Below are positions 1 through 11,207 of a stretch of 64,000 nt of DNA, one piece after another. Under the pieces are notes generated by a model. The model saw nothing but the letters and a program-made list of their open reading frames with translations. It had not been told where the DNA came from and ran no database searches. The stretch is taken from the NCBI GenBank assembly GCA_949987565.1, contig OX465115.1, forward strand, positions 8,954,566 to 9,018,565, written 5' to 3'. The position numbers and the translations under genes were made by a program. The stretch comes from Luidia sarsii. Lineage: Eukaryota > Echinodermata > Asteroidea > Paxillosida > Luidiidae. How positions within the stretch are numbered: the first letter of the stretch is position 1; every line of letters begins with the position of its first letter.

Positions 1-609
1 GCTCAAGGACAGTAAAGTCCATTGCGGGTGAAGCTTCTTACCAGCTTTGGCTAGGACGCACCTTTGGCAGGCCTTGCAGTATTCTTCAACTTAAGCCCCC
101 ATCCCAGGCCAGTAACACCGGTTTTGGACAAGCTTAGTTGTTCTCTCAACACCTTGGTGTCCCAGCTGATCATGTAGTGCCTGAAGAACCGTGGTTCGTA
201 GTGCTTGAGGCAGAAGTAGTTGCTTGCATTCTTGGCCAGCTTCTCTCCTCTTCTTGTACAGGATGTTGTCTTTTGACTCCAGGACATCCCAGAATTTAGT
301 TGTTTTCTGGTATGCTTGGATGCCTTCATCATCTCACTTCTTTGGCTTGTGATGTACACGTCATGCCTCTGGATGGAGTGTGGCGAGATCTTCGGTGGAC
401 AGGGATGGCAGTGTTGCTGTTGCCATGGATGCTGTAGTACATGGGTTGGCGCGAGTCCCATTAAGCCCTGCTTCTTCCATCACATTTCTGATGCGATTTC
501 GCAGAGCGGCGGGGACATGCGTGCAACGTGCCTTAGGTATAGTATATAAGGCCTCGGCTGTTGCCTCCTCAAACTGCACCGTCTTTGGCTCATCTCTGTG
601 ATCGATCAT
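1..609 (-). pseudogene. Ty3/gypsy integrase N-terminal (H2C2 zinc) region, broken
   Basis: Read on minus, 609-361 encodes the linker after RNase H. Downstream in shifted frames come an H-x3-H segment (HDQLGH) and a C-x2-C segment (YCKACQRC) after CYWPGM. Together these form the H2C2 zinc-binding domain that precedes the catalytic core of retroelement integrases. The frame changes at least once near positions 180-100. The D,D,E core is outside the window. The segment follows the RNase H remnant directly. Confidence 0.8.
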
Positions 610-754
610 GCGACTTAGTCAACGTTCGCATTGGTACGCCCAGGCTTGTACTTAATGTTGAACCTGAACTGTTCGAACTCTGCAACCCATCTTGTCTCAA
701 TAGCGCCTAGCTTGGAGTTGGTCCGCAGATAGCTCAAGGGATTATTGTCCGTGT
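610..754 (-). pseudogene. Ty3/gypsy RNase H C-terminal part
   Basis: The minus-strand reading gives TDNNPLSYLRT followed by IETRWVAEFEQF and IKYKPGRTNANVD, the typical C-terminal half of a Ty3/gypsy RNase H up to the connection with integrase. It is separated from its N-terminal half (1594-2025) by an insertion at 755-1593. The codon after NVD is a stop. Confidence 0.85.
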
Positions 755-1593
755 GAGAAGGGGCAGGGGGCTGGCGTGGCTGTGGTTGCTGGTCCGGTGT
801 TGGGTGAGGGGGCTGGCTGCTCGCATCATGAGGAGTCCCAGGATGGGGCTAGCAGGGCCGCTGGTGCTGGGACTCTGGGGGGCTGGGGCTGGGCGGATCC
901 ATCGGGGGCTGAAGTTGAAGGAGGGGTCTCGTGGTCAGGGGAGGGGACGACACACAGGTTCTGACGGAGAGGGACGACTACCAATATCTCTCGTTCTCTG
1001 CCTCGGAGGAGGTATAATCATGAGATGGTCTTATGAACGGGATATGGCAGGCGTGGGTTTTAGTAATTATCTACATTATAATGCCCGCTCAAGAAAGCAC
1101 ATTTATAATTATAACAATGGTCAACAATTCGCGTAGATTCCCAGTCATGTAACGATCTCTGTTCCATTAACCCCTCCCGAAACACGCACGCCTATCGCAC
1201 ATACCACACTCTAAGCAGTGTGGACGATACATACAGTTGTCCATATGCCACGTGGGTTTCATTCACAAAACACAGCCCAGAAACAATACCTCCCAAAACA
1301 CCCACAAAATCTCTAAACCCCACACTAAAACATATACCAGTTGAATCTATGACAGATTGCGGAAAAGGTGATAATACAATTGATGTCTAATTCAGCAGTT
1401 AAACACATGAAAATAATTATGACTTAAATGTGGAAGAAGATGAAAATGGTCTTACCTATGAACAGGATATGGCAGGCGTGCCTTATGTGGTATGGGGCTG
1501 ACCTCCAGTAATTCGGACTTCCGGGAGCTATAGGTTTATACAGACTAACTACTTGATTATACATGGTTAATACTCCCGGAGGTACCCCCTACA
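755..1593. mobile_element. Insertion (~0.84 kb) splitting the RNase H of gypsy element 1
   Basis: The RNase H reading frame stops at 754 and resumes at 1594. The pentamer TCCGT occurs at both junctions (748-752 and 1594-1598) and may be the target duplication. The insert has a G-rich left part (755-960). It also holds two copies of a ~30-bp segment containing TATGGCAGGCGTG, at about 1021-1055 and 1445-1481. No coding capacity or terminal inverted repeats were recognised, so its class is unknown. Confidence 0.6.
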
Positions 1594-2025
1594 TCCGTAC
1601 AGACAACAAAGTCGGCACCAAGGAGGATGTCTTGGAACTTAACTGTAATTCTTCATGTTCTTTTCACTTCCACGGAGACCTCTGCTGGCATATCCAAGTA
1701 CTGCACGACCGGTGTCCTGTTCTTGTGACAAAACAGCGCCAAGACCAAGATGATTTGCATCAACTTCGAGGGTGAATGGACGCTTGAAGTCTGGATAGCC
1801 AATAAGTGAAGCTGATGTCAGCAGAGATTTCAGCTGATTGCAGGAGGCTTCGCAGGCTTCATCCCAAGATTCGGGAAGTTGAACCCGAGATGGGACGACT
1901 CTTGTCCTCTTCATTTTCTTTGGTCCACCAAGAAGTGCATGAAGTGGGGCGATCATCATTCCCTTTGGGATGTGTGTAATGTGGACATGAAGCTCATCTA
2001 CTATTGCTTGGGTAGGTATCATCAT
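1594..2025 (-). pseudogene. Ty3/gypsy RT connection and RNase H N-terminal part
   Basis: On minus, residues such as IAPLHALLGGP are the end of the RT thumb/connection. They are followed by KRPFTLEVDANHLGLGAVLSQ and GYASRGLRGSEKNMKNY, the N-terminal RNase H with its first catalytic Asp in LEVDAN. The RT palm, including the YxDD motif, is not found upstream; the sequence passes almost directly from the protease region to this segment. Just before the 755-1593 insertion, the stretch between KNMKNY and the FVVCTD strand is also shortened. Confidence 0.85.
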
Positions 2026-2165
2026 CAGTTGCGGGTGTCACTGAGCACAGTACAGCAAGAATGGACATGGCTGGCAAAACAGGCTTAGAACTGCATACAC
2101 TAACATTTCCGGGTTTGTCTGGTTGAACCGAGACACTCCTGATCTCTTCGTAGAGGGCCAGTACG

Positions 2166-2600
2166 TTAGCCCACTCTGCTCCACCCGGTCTTGCTTCTAT
2201 ATAGGCTATGCAGGAATTCCGGCCCAATCGTCTTCTGTAAGATATCTCTTACATCTCTGAAGATATTGGAACTGATGACTACAGTTGCTGCTCGCTTTCT
2301 GTCGGCCACTACTGTGCCAACTGGATCCTTCACGACCAGGAAACTAACATTCTTAAAGGTTTGGCCAAGCGCTTGGAGTGACAGCTCAATAAAGCCCAAG
2401 TGGGGGATGGCAGCTCCATGTGCACCAGAGCACGAAGCAAGGCATTGATGTCGACCAACTCTGCCTCTGAGAAGTTCTCCCTGAAGTAAGTTTCAGTCAA
2501 GGTGGGTACCTGTGCTCAAGTGTCAAGCAAGACAAATCACCTCTGTACCGCCAATCTTCACTGATGAAACTGGGCAGTCCCATACTAATCTCTCAATAAT
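2166..2600 (-). pseudogene. Ty3/gypsy aspartic protease, broken
   Basis: The minus reading gives KIGGTEVICL, then after a frame change the active-site region, in which the expected D-T-G-A reads D-T-stop-A near 2505-2516. This is followed by TLTETYFRENFSEAEL and then VKDPVGTVVADRKRAA, typical of the clade's protease and linker. The frameshift and the stop inside the catalytic triplet make it inactive. Confidence 0.75.
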
Positions 2601-2786
2601 CGAGCCCCTGTCCTGAGAAACTTGATGGCCTGTCGTTTGGCTCACAATGGCAGGCTGCACTAGTTTAAATGTTGCTAGGGTGGCTGATGCTCTGGGACAA
2701 AGTGCTGCTGCATGGGTTGACATTTTGTGGAGCTGGGTGGTCAGGGACAAACAGGACTGTTGGGCATTGGGATTGAACATAATAAT

Positions 2787-3701
2787 TCAATTGATTCTGT
2801 TGTGGGGAAGGGCCACGGCTCTGCTGGAGGTGGGGCAATTCCTCTTGAGATGCCCTGTCGATTTGCAGTTGAAGCACTGTCTCGACCCCTGTTTCCAAGG
2901 CGGTAATTGCTGCTGGGCCACAGCCTTGAAAAGGGAATCGATCTGCTGTTGCTGCTTCGCTATAGCTGCTGGCTCTGCTGCTTCAGTAAGCAAACTGCAA
3001 TCACCATTTGAGACCTTGATAGACTGTACTACTGCCTCCTTCGGGGGATGCCTGCAGCCAAGCCACTCGATAGCGCGGTCTCTGACATCGAAGAAGGACA
3101 GCTTGGGGCCTCCATGTATAGCCGCCATAGCTCTCGCTGTAACCCTTCGTCCCGGACGGCTTCTGCAAGACGGCCCTTGAGCGTCGTCTCCCTGAATGGT
3201 TGTTCGCATGACTCGTCAAGTTATATTAGACCGTCCACGCAAAAAGCTCAACCAGTTCTAGGGAACATGTGAGAAGGTCTTCCTTTGGACCCCGCTGGTA
3301 CGATAAGAATTTCTGCTGTAGCTGTGGAAGGGTGTCACCGTCCACAAACACCTTGAGCAGCACCCTGAAGATTTCTTCAGGCGTGGAAGCCACCTCATCT
3401 CCTCGGCCAAGTATTTCTTGTCGAGCTGTCCTGCAAGATGGTCGAGGATGAATGATGCACTCTCTTCGGTGGTCAGCTGTCTCGAAGCCTGTTGTCCCCT
3501 GATGACGTCACTCATCCATTCCACAATAGATGGATCCCCTGGCTTTTCTGGCGCATTCTGGAACCACTCCAACCTCCGCCCAAAGCAACGTAAACCTGCC
3601 TCATGAACGGTGTCACAGCTGATTCTTCCAACAGCATTCTCCTGCTCTTTCAGCGCTGCCTTGACAGCTTCCAACTCCTGCCGTAGCTCCTCCAACTCCA
3701 T
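2787..3701 (-). pseudogene. Ty3/gypsy Gag with CCHC zinc knuckle, frameshifted
   Basis: The minus-strand Met at 3701 starts MELEELRQELEAVKAALKE, a coiled-coil N-terminus, and continues into a Gag-like helical domain (WMSDVIRG, SFILDHLAGQ). A frame change is needed near 3370, because EEIFRVLLKVF lies in another frame. The C-terminal part ends with CFNCKSTGHLKRNC, a canonical CX2CX4HX4C knuckle (about 2835-2795). Gag packages the element's RNA in virus-like particles. Start chosen: the first Met after the primer-binding site, about 110 bp from it. Confidence 0.8.
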
Positions 3702-3811
3702 CCTTCAGAAGCAGAACCGTCACTCCGTCAGGACCTCCGCAATCAGACTGGCTGCACTGGACTCATCGTAGCTCACCTCAGCTGGCTAGGGGCTGTAGCG
3801 TTGGGTACACC

Positions 3812-3829
3812 ATCCTGTCTACGACACCA
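3812..3829 (-). promoter_or_regulatory. Primer-binding site of gypsy element 1
   Basis: On minus the LTR is followed after 3 nt by an 18-mer beginning TGGTGTCGTAGACAGG. The leading TGG is the complement of a tRNA CCA end, and the position just inside the LTR fits a minus-strand primer-binding site. Confidence 0.8.
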
Positions 3830-3832
3830 AAA

Positions 3833-4100
3833 TGTGACAGGTAGAAAACGTAGCCAACAGATCTAGAGATGGTGTACTTCAACTGCATGTATAGTGGAGC
3901 ATAACTAAAACAAAAACCCCTAGCATGGAAGATAGAAGTATCCTGAGGTGCATGTAGTAGAAACTTGCAGGTCGAATAACTCGGTACTGTAGTGGACTCT
4001 AGTTGTGTGTTGAATGACATAATGGCAGTGTGCTAAGCAGGATACACTGGCTAAGTGAGGGCGCTATACAAGAGCAGTATGCAAAATATGGCCTGTCACA
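3833..4100 (-). repeat. 5' LTR of gypsy element 1 (268 bp)
   Basis: The segment has the terminal inverted repeat TGTGACAGG...CCTGTCACA and abuts the primer-binding site. It starts and ends with TG..CA as expected for an LTR. The partner LTR would be left of the window. Confidence 0.85.
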
Positions 4101-4399
4101 TTAGGTTTATGGAATTGGAGATTGGTTTTTCCTCAGGTTTCGCACAAAAGAGAAACTCGCCTTTTGTTATCTAGCTGTGGAGTCGCTGAAGAGGTTGTGA
4201 TGCTCGCATTTGTAGTATAACAAAATACAGTGTACAATAAATATGCAGCACCCAATTTAATTAATAATCTCCCCCACACCCGTCTCTGAAATAAAATTGA
4301 ATTTTTTACTACAGAATTATTGCCGTGTTATTCTAGTTTGCCAGGTTCGTAGGCCTACAGCCCGGGCAGTCTCTGTAACATGAAAACGTTTTAAGATGG
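4101..4399. other. Unannotated AT-rich spacer
   Basis: I see no gene or structured repeat here, only the flank between the LTR of gypsy element 1 and the 3'-truncated end of the LINE. Confidence 0.5.
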
Positions 4400-5039
4400 A
4401 CATTTTGGTTGATTCTTAACATCCTGGCCCATGACGTTGGTCTTTTTGATGCTGATGGTCATCCCGAAGTCTTGGCTAGCGCGCGAGAAGCCATCCATGA
4501 GTGCCTATAGTTGGTGTTCTGTGTGGGAGACGAGTGCTGCGTCATCAGCGAACAGCATGTCTCTGATCAGAGTCTCTCGAACCTTGGTCTTAGCTTTGAG
4601 GCGGCAGAGGTTGAACAGTTCTCCATCCGAACGGGTACGGAGGTAGACGCCGTCGGTGGAATCGCCGTAGGCCTGCTTCAACATGACAGCGAAGAAGATG
4701 CCAAACAGAGTCGGTGCCAGCACACAGCCTTGCTTCACACCGCTGCGGATGCTGACGGGCTCAGAAGAAACCCCGCCGAATTGTACGACTCCCTTCATGT
4801 CGGTGTGAAAAGACTCGACGATGCTCAGAAGCTGGGGGGGGGGGCATCCGATCTTGGCGAGTGTGCGGAATATATAGACCATCGCGGCTCACAAGGTCGA
4901 ACGCCTTCGTTAGGTCTATGAAGGCGATGTACAGGGGCCGTCTCTGTTCTCTGCACTTCTCTTGTAACTGTCTAAGGGAGAAGACCATGTCTGTTGTGGA
5001 TCGTTGCGCTCTAAACCACACTGGGACTCAGGGTAGACT
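4400..5039 (-). pseudogene. LINE reverse transcriptase, C-terminal half
   Basis: The minus reading contains RT motif A (FIDLTKAFDLVSRDGL, about 4860-4915), motif B (GVKQGCVLAPTLFGIFFA, about 4690-4745) and motif C (MLFADDAALVSHTE, about 4515-4560). MTISIKKTNVMGQDV follows near 4430. The order is that of non-LTR retrotransposon RTs. A frame break lies near 4880. The N-terminal half of the same RT and the endonuclease are at 11776-13649; the element is split there by gypsy element 2. There is no 3' UTR or tail beyond 4400. Confidence 0.9.
5035..5039 (+). repeat. Target-site duplication AGACT of gypsy element 2
   Basis: AGACT directly precedes the 5' LTR and recurs at 11776-11780 directly after the 3' LTR. 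Five base pairs is the usual Ty3/gypsy duplication length. Confidence 0.8.
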
Positions 5040-5283
5040 TGTAGCTTTCTTTTCAGAGAAATTCTACCCTGACTTGTTTGTTTCTCAACATCTGTCAATT
5101 CTTTCTACTGAGACTATTTCTCACTTCTCCTGCTACCTTCACCCGAGCCACATCACTTTTCCTCGCGATCCACCATTCAACTAGGGTAGCACAGCCAGAT
5201 CTGTACAATACACTTGTATATCAATAAAATACCATTATCTCAGCCCAAGTAAAATTAGTGTGTTTATTTCATCCCAACACTAA
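5040..5283 (+). repeat. 5' LTR of gypsy element 2, internally deleted
   Basis: It starts TGTAGC like the 3' LTR, then jumps to the right-hand ~225 bp shared with it (from CAGAGAAATTCTACCCTGAC through the AATAAA signal near 5223 to CAACACTAA). About 325 bp of the LTR interior is missing compared with 11208-11775. Confidence 0.85.
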
Positions 5284-5285
5284 AT

Positions 5286-5303
5286 TGGTGACCCAGACAT
5301 TGA
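5286..5303 (+). promoter_or_regulatory. Primer-binding site of gypsy element 2
   Basis: TGGTGACCCAGACATTGA begins 2 nt after the 5' LTR and opens with the TGG complementary to a tRNA CCA end. Confidence 0.75.
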
Positions 5304-5330
5304 ACCGTTCAAATCCACAATCAGCGCAAT

Positions 5331-5920
5331 AGACCCGTCTTCGATGACGTCACGGTTTTGTTTTTTTGGCCATCTTGGATTACACACATGAGCACGTCAC
5401 CGCCGTTACAACTCCACATGCACAGCGGCAAGTTTTGGACTCGTCGTAGTTGTACTACTAATACTGCTTTTTACTAATATTAATTACTAGTGCCATGGAG
5501 GAATCTCTTTTTATTCGTCCTTGGTTGTACCATGGATTGGAGGTACTTAATTGTTTTGTTGAAAGATGATTAACTTTTGAGCTGTCCTTGGCTGTGGAAG
5601 CAGGGGGGGGGTCGTGATAAGAAATCTTTATATCGTTTACCCGCTGTACTGACAAGAGAAGGTGACGCAACTCGTACACTTTCGCTAAAAAGATAGACGA
5701 AATGGTTGTCGCGGGTTAATTGTGCACGGAACTATTCCAGCAATATAGCCGAGAATGTCGAGAAAACTGTAATAAGCCAACCGTGCAGCATTCAAATTCG
5801 CCATGATGACTAACGTAACGTTAAACGAACACAAACGTGCGAGCGAAAGCGTATGTGTGTACTCCAAGATGGCGGATCTCGTTGTTTCTAGTAGCAACGT
5901 GACGTCAGTAAGAAGGGTCT
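5331..5920. mobile_element. MITE in the gypsy 2 leader (590 bp)
   Basis: The ends are inverted repeats. AGACCCGTCTT then TGACGTCACG at the left match TGACGTCA and AGAAGGGTCT at the right. Inside, CCATCTTGGATTACACACAT (about 5370-5389) pairs with its complement near 5852-5871. There is no coding capacity. The duplicated target is not clear. Confidence 0.7.
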
Positions 5921-5931
5921 ATGGCCACTTC

Positions 5932-6199
5932 AATGGACCTTTCCCATGAAATATGCAAATAAGAGCTGGCGCATGCGCTTTACTAAATTGGTGGGCAGAC
6001 GATTGCGCGTTGCGTGCAGGTTTCGAAATACGCGCTTAGGAGACGCTGAATAGCCAATGACCGCACGCCAAACTGTTAGTGAGAAGGAACGCGCGCACGC
6101 CCGTGGAAAACTATGATTGGTTGGCAGCCCGCTCGCCCACCAATTTAGTTAAGCGCATGCGCTATGTCTAATTTGCATATTTCATGGGAAAGGTCCATT
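5932..6199. mobile_element. MITE with long inverted ends (268 bp)
   Basis: AATGGACCTTTCCCATGAAA at the left end is exactly complemented at the right end (6180-6199). The inverted repeat continues imperfectly for about 70 bp per arm, including GCGCATGCGC. It lies 11 bp from the preceding MITE. No target duplication was resolved. Confidence 0.85.
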
Positions 6200-6512
6200 C
6201 CAGTGCCAGCCTCTGCTCCCATCACCGCACTGACAGCTCCAGCCACATCTCAACCAACGGAGCTGCAACAACTCCGGGATGCCGTGCACAAGTTAACGGC
6301 ACATGCAGGTGTCAGCCCTGTCCTACCAGCCACGACACAGGAGCCGCGGTCGCAGTCAGTCTCGCGACCGACATCACAGCAACCAGACCCCATCCCGCGA
6401 TGAGCAGAAGGAGTGCTGGTACCATTGGAAGTATGGTACCCATGCTCGAAGATGCCAGCAGCCATGCTCCCACACTGCAGGTGCCGGCCAGAGCCAGGGA
6501 AACGGCCAATTA
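6200..6512 (+). pseudogene. Gag C-terminal remnant of gypsy element 2
   Basis: The plus reading contains TELQQLRDAVHKLTAH, then, after one frameshift near 6400, ECWYHWKYGTHARRCQQPC. The C-x2-H-x9-C-x3-C arrangement resembles the nucleocapsid motif of this gypsy group. The bulk of Gag upstream is gone, replaced by two MITEs. Confidence 0.7.
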
Positions 6513-7977
6513 GTTTACAAAACAATTAATTTGTACTTTTTAAACACTTTGAATAAACTAGCAGAAAATCTTGTAAAATATATTTGTTCAATGTAATAAT
6601 GGATAGGTACGTGTGGGTGGATAATCATAACATTATAATCCTCTTCATTGTTTGAAATATGTTATAGTTATTGTTAAAACCCATTTTTTTAGTGAAGATG
6701 AAAAATCACAAACATAACGCCCATAGCTACTATTGGTCGACATGCGTTTTCACCAAGCAAAAAACTCTCGTTCATGAAAAATCTAGAAATTACCAAAAGC
6801 TTCCGATTGATGTCTAGTATTAGTGCTTTGTATTTACGTTAATGCCGATGACATGTTATTACACCATATTCAGATTCGGTATATTTGTTTTACATTTAAT
6901 TGGATTTTAAATATTGAGCGCCTGATTTATATGCAAATCAAACGATAAAAGAGGGCGCTATTTCCTAAACTTGTTTTAGTCTGCCCTCAGTGCTTTACTT
7001 TGATCTACATTTTTTAATGTGATTTAATATTCTTAATCACTCCAGAAGATCCTTCCCACATCGGGGAATACTATTGGTTTAATAAAGGAGTAGTGTTAGT
7101 GATTTTCTGTTGAAATTGAAACGGGAAAATGATGAAAATTCTACACGACTACAATAGTGACAGGACTGGAAAAAGTTTATTAGTGTGTGCTAGTCGTGGC
7201 GCAGAAAGCGTTTTATTCAGTTTGAACAGGCACAATAAATTATCTAGATTGCTGAATAGGTGGAGTTTAAATTCATTCGCAGAGTAGGCCTATGAAATGA
7301 TTTCCTGTCATACTAAAAACCTGTCAACTAAAAACCTTGTATAGTTCAACTTAGAAATTCAACTTTTCTTAACCTATAATCAGAAATATCATCAGTGAGA
7401 AATAGTAATGGTACATGCTAAAATGTAATATTTCATTGATTAAGTCAAGTGATACTTGTTTTTTCACTTTTGGTCCGTTGACGGTAGTAACACGTTTTCC
7501 TGTACACTCGCACTAGGAGCAGTCAGTTGAAGTGTCACACAGCCTTTTTTGACCGCAATCATGTCTTTGGTTAGCCTCCCACCAGTACCCTCACATGCCG
7601 ATGATGATGATCAGTGGAAGGACGGAGGGGGGGGGGGTCAGCTGCTGTGGGAAACTGCTCATGCTTGATTATTTATGTAGGGTGGCCCCTATTTTAACTA
7701 GCGCACCAAAGGTGCCGATAGGATTCGTACCATTTCGGAAAACGCTGTTTCCAAACATCACATAATTTCACGTCCATTTACGAACGTCCGGAAAACGTTT
7801 TTTGAACGTCACAAATGAACATGTAATGTGGTACATTTTCTAGGGTCTGCAAAACGTTTTTTGAACGTTCTCAAATAACCTCTGATTTGAATGTGAACCT
7901 TTCACACGTTTTAAAAACGTTATGTTTGAACGAAGACGTAAGTAACTTTCGTAGAACCTACCAAAACGTTTTTATGT
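6513..7977. mobile_element. Unclassified 1.46-kb insertion between gag and pol
   Basis: The Gag frame breaks off at about 6512 and the protease frame resumes at about 7980, so the AT-rich segment between is an insertion or insertions. Its last 250 bp carries several copies of AACGTTTT/AAAACGTT words (7785-7970), suggesting a separate small element. A G-run sits at 7625-7638. There is no coding capacity. Confidence 0.6.
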
Positions 7978-9100
7978 TTGCTGGGAAGCCGGCAACTAGG
8001 GGCGACAAGCCTTGCCGGTCACGCCGCACCCAGTCGCCTCTTCTACGTAACCGATCGCCACACAAAACACCAATTCCTCGTGGGCACGGATGCTGAGGTG
8101 AGCGTCATCCCTCCTTCCACTCACGAGCGCACCAACCGTCTACATCGACAAGTTCTCCAAGCAGCAAACGCTTCCCCGATTGCTACTTACGGTGAGAGAT
8201 CTTTGACATTGGACATTGGTCTCCGGCGACTCTGCCGCTGGGTGTTTATTGTTGCGGAGGTTCACCATGCGATCATTGGCGCGGATTTCCTCCGACATTT
8301 CAATTTTCTGGTCGACGTTCGCAATCGCAGGCTCATCGACGCCACTACCAACTTGAGCGTCAACGGTAAAGCCTCGAGCGCCCCAGCAATCAGTCCTGTC
8401 CTCGCAGCACCAACTCCATCACGCTTTGCGGACATTTTAAAGGATTTCCCCGACATCGCACGTCCCTCCTATCGTGACACACCGGTCAAGCACAATGTAA
8501 CTCATCGCATTGTCACGATTGGCCCAACTGCTGCTGCACGACCACGTCGACTTGCTCCCGACCGTCTTAAGGTCGCAAAGGATGAATATCAGCACATGCT
8601 GGAACTCGGCATCATCCGTCCTTCGGACAGTAACTGGTCATCCCTACTTCACATGGTCCCCAAGACACAACCTGGAGATTGGCGACCATGTGGAGACTAC
8701 CGGGCACTGAATACAGCCAATGTGCCTGACCGCTACCCAGTGCCGCACATCCAAGATTTCACTACTTCTCTCCACGGAGCAACAGTTTTCTCGAACCACC
8801 AAATACCCATGGCACCGGACGACATCGCCAAAACCGCAACCACTACGCCCTTCGGACTGTTTGAATTCGTTCGAATGCCGTTTGGATTGCGCAACGCCGC
8901 CCAAACGTTATTTATAATTCAAACGCTTCATCGACGAAGTCACCCGCGGACTTGACTTTTGTTATGCGTACATTGACGACCTTCTCATTGCCAGTCCCGA
9001 TGCTGACCAACATGCACAACATCTTCGCTTGCTGCTCACCCGCCTCAACCAATATGAGGTCGTCATCAAAACCCAGCAAAAAGTCAATTCGGTGTGAATT
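7978..9100 (+). pseudogene. Ty3/gypsy protease and reverse transcriptase, broken
   Basis: The reading starts with the protease, where the expected D-T-G active site reads G-T-D in [13 protein letters not shown], with [10 protein letters not shown] downstream. RT begins near 8470 and shows [12 protein letters not shown], a shortened motif A region (the catalytic-Asp segment before HQIPM is missing), then [20 protein letters not shown] frameshift near 8905 is followed by YIDDLLIASPD (about 8965). Loss of the motif A Asp, the altered protease triplet and the frameshift mean no active enzyme. Confidence 0.9.
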
Positions 9101-9790
9101 CGCTGGAGTTCCTTGGACATCAAGTTGACTGTCATGGTGTTAAACCACTTGCAGATAAGGTCAGTGCTATCCACAAATTCCCCCAGCCAACAACTCAGAC
9201 AAAGCTCAGAGAATTCCTCGGACTTGTCAATTTCTACCGCCGTTTTATCCCACGGTGCTCACACGTCCTGCATCCACTCACAGAACTGTTGACTAACGCG
9301 GGAAAGAAATCAGCTCCACTCGCACGGAATGACCAAGCCACAGCTTCATTTGAACAGGTCAAAACTGCCCTTGCAAACGCTACCCTCCTTGCACATCCCA
9401 AGCCAGACGCTCCTCTTTGCGTCATGACAGATGCTTCGGATGTTGCCGTAGGAGCTGTGCTCCAACAACGGGTAAACAACGCATGGCAGCCAATCTCGTT
9501 CTTCTCCAAAAAGCTGCAACTCACTGAGACTCGCTACAGCACATTTGGACGTGAATTATATTAGCAGTGTACCTCACTGTCCGCCATTTCCGTCACTTAC
9601 TTGAGGATCGTGAATTCTACGTTCTCACAGATCACAAACCCCTCACGTTCGCACTCTCATCATCGGCAGACAGACGGACATTCCCCACGCGAAATCCGCC
9701 ACCTGGACTTCATTTCTCAGTTTACCTGCGACATCAGACACGTGAAAGATAAAGAGAACCCTGCAGCCGATGCCCTTTCGCGTATCGAAC
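9094..9790 (+). pseudogene. Ty3/gypsy RT C-terminus and RNase H
   Basis: EFLGHQVDCHGVKPLADKV and FLGLVNFYRRFIP are the RT thumb/connection. RNase H follows with CVMTDASDVAVGAVLQQ (first catalytic Asp) and FFSKKLQLTETRYSTFGRE. After a stop at about 9560 the frame shifts to FRHLLEDREFYVLTDHKPL and then to ENPAADALSRI. At least two frame changes occur. Confidence 0.9.
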
Positions 9791-11135
9791 TCAATGCCCT
9801 TCACCCGGAACAGTCTGCACCGGTTGATTTTTGCAAGATGACAGAGTTACAGCTTGCCAATGATGAACTCGCACACCTTCGCAATTCTTCAACTTCGCTC
9901 ACCTTCAGGGATGTTCCCCTGCCAGCATGCGATACAACATTAACGTGCGACTTTTCAACTGGCAAGCCACGCCCATTTGTTCCTGCAGACCTACGCCGCG
10001 CAGTGTTCGACTCGCTGCATTCCTTGTCACACCCAGGGATTCGCACCACCCAACGTCTCATGATCATTACGGAACGCTACGTCTGGCCAGGTGTGAACCG
10101 TGATGTTATAACATGGGCACGATCTTGCATACAATGTCAGCGAGCAAAGGTTCATCGCCACACCTTTGCACCCCTGTCCCAATTTCAGGCCCCAAACGCC
10201 CGATTTGACCACGTCCACATTGATCTTGTGGGCCCACTGCCTCCATCCGATGGATGCAGCTACATTATTAACTTGCATTGATCGTTTCACGCGTTGGCCA
10301 GAAGCAATACTACTGCCCAACATCACAGCTGAGACATTCGCACGTGCATTTGTCACCAGATGGGTCGCTTCCTTTTGCGTTCCATCTACAATCACCACTG
10401 ATCGAGGAGGTCAGTTTGAATCAGCACTTTTTCTCGCCCTGACAACCCTCCTTGGAACGAAACGCGTTCGCACCACCGCCTACCACCCAATCGCAAATGG
10501 CCTTGTACGTAATACGTCGAACGTTTTCACAGACAACTCAAGGCATCACTATACACGGGCCCACGTGGACGCGCACAAATGGACAGAGACTTTACCACTT
10601 GTTCTCCTCGGCATACAGACAGCGGTCATGTCCGATTTCGGCCAGTGTCGCCGAAGGCGTATACGGCACAACCCTCCGTTTACCGGGAGAATTCTTTGAC
10701 ATAACCGATCTACTATAGTTTGGACCCCATGAACTACTGTATGTCCATCGCCTCAGGCACACGATGCACAATCTTCAGCCGCCGACACCTCGCACACAGC
10801 AACGTCCCAACACTGTGCATGTTTCCAAGGACCTCCAGACATGGACACATGTTTTTGTTCGACGTGACTCGATACGCAAACCCTTACAACCGCCCTACGA
10901 TGGACCCTTCAAAGTTCTCAGTCGTACCACCAAACATTTCGTGCTTGACATGCACACTCGCACCGATACAGCGAGCATCGATCAACTGAAAAGCGCCACC
11001 ATGGACCACAATCAGGACACTATAGTTCTATTCCCAATGCACCGCACGCACCCGACCTTACAGACATTGTGGACAATACCGACACACAGCACAACCCACT
11101 GCTGTGCCATCTGCCCGCACCACCCGTTCTGGTAG
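9790..11135 (+). pseudogene. Ty3/gypsy integrase, broken
   Basis: The zinc-binding H2C2 region (HSLSHPGIRTT...CIQCQRAKV, about 10015-10150) is followed by the core: FDHVHIDLVGPLP (first Asp, about 10205), then after a frameshift TDRGGQFES (second Asp, about 10400). The third acidic residue is lost, because the expected YHP..NG..ER block reads YHPIANGLVRNTS. The C-terminal segment with YDGPFKVLSRTTKHF lies in another frame (about 10895). Integrase joins element DNA to the target; this copy cannot. Confidence 0.9.
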
Positions 11136-11192
11136 CAGCGTGCATTGGCCTAAACGCTATGTCACATTCGTTCGCTACTAGCCACACACTCA

Positions 11193-11207
11193 CTGGAAGG
11201 GGGCTCC
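11193..11207 (+). promoter_or_regulatory. Polypurine tract of gypsy element 2
   Basis: CTGGAAGGGGGCTCC directly precedes the TGT start of the 3' LTR, where plus-strand priming is expected. Confidence 0.6.

Larger units (their letters stand above)
1..4100 (-). mobile_element. Ty3/gypsy LTR retrotransposon 1, truncated by window edge
   Basis: This is a minus-strand LTR retrotransposon. From right to left it shows an LTR (3833-4100), primer-binding site (3812-3829), Gag (3701-2787), aspartic protease (about 2600-2166), RNase H (about 2025-610, interrupted) and the zinc-binding domain of integrase (below 609). No reverse transcriptase core is seen between protease and RNase H, so about 170 codons are missing. 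The integrase core and the left LTR would lie beyond position 1. Stops and frameshifts occur in every domain, so the copy is dead. The LTR, primer site and domain order make the class certain; the lineage within Ty3/gypsy was not determined. Confidence 0.9.
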
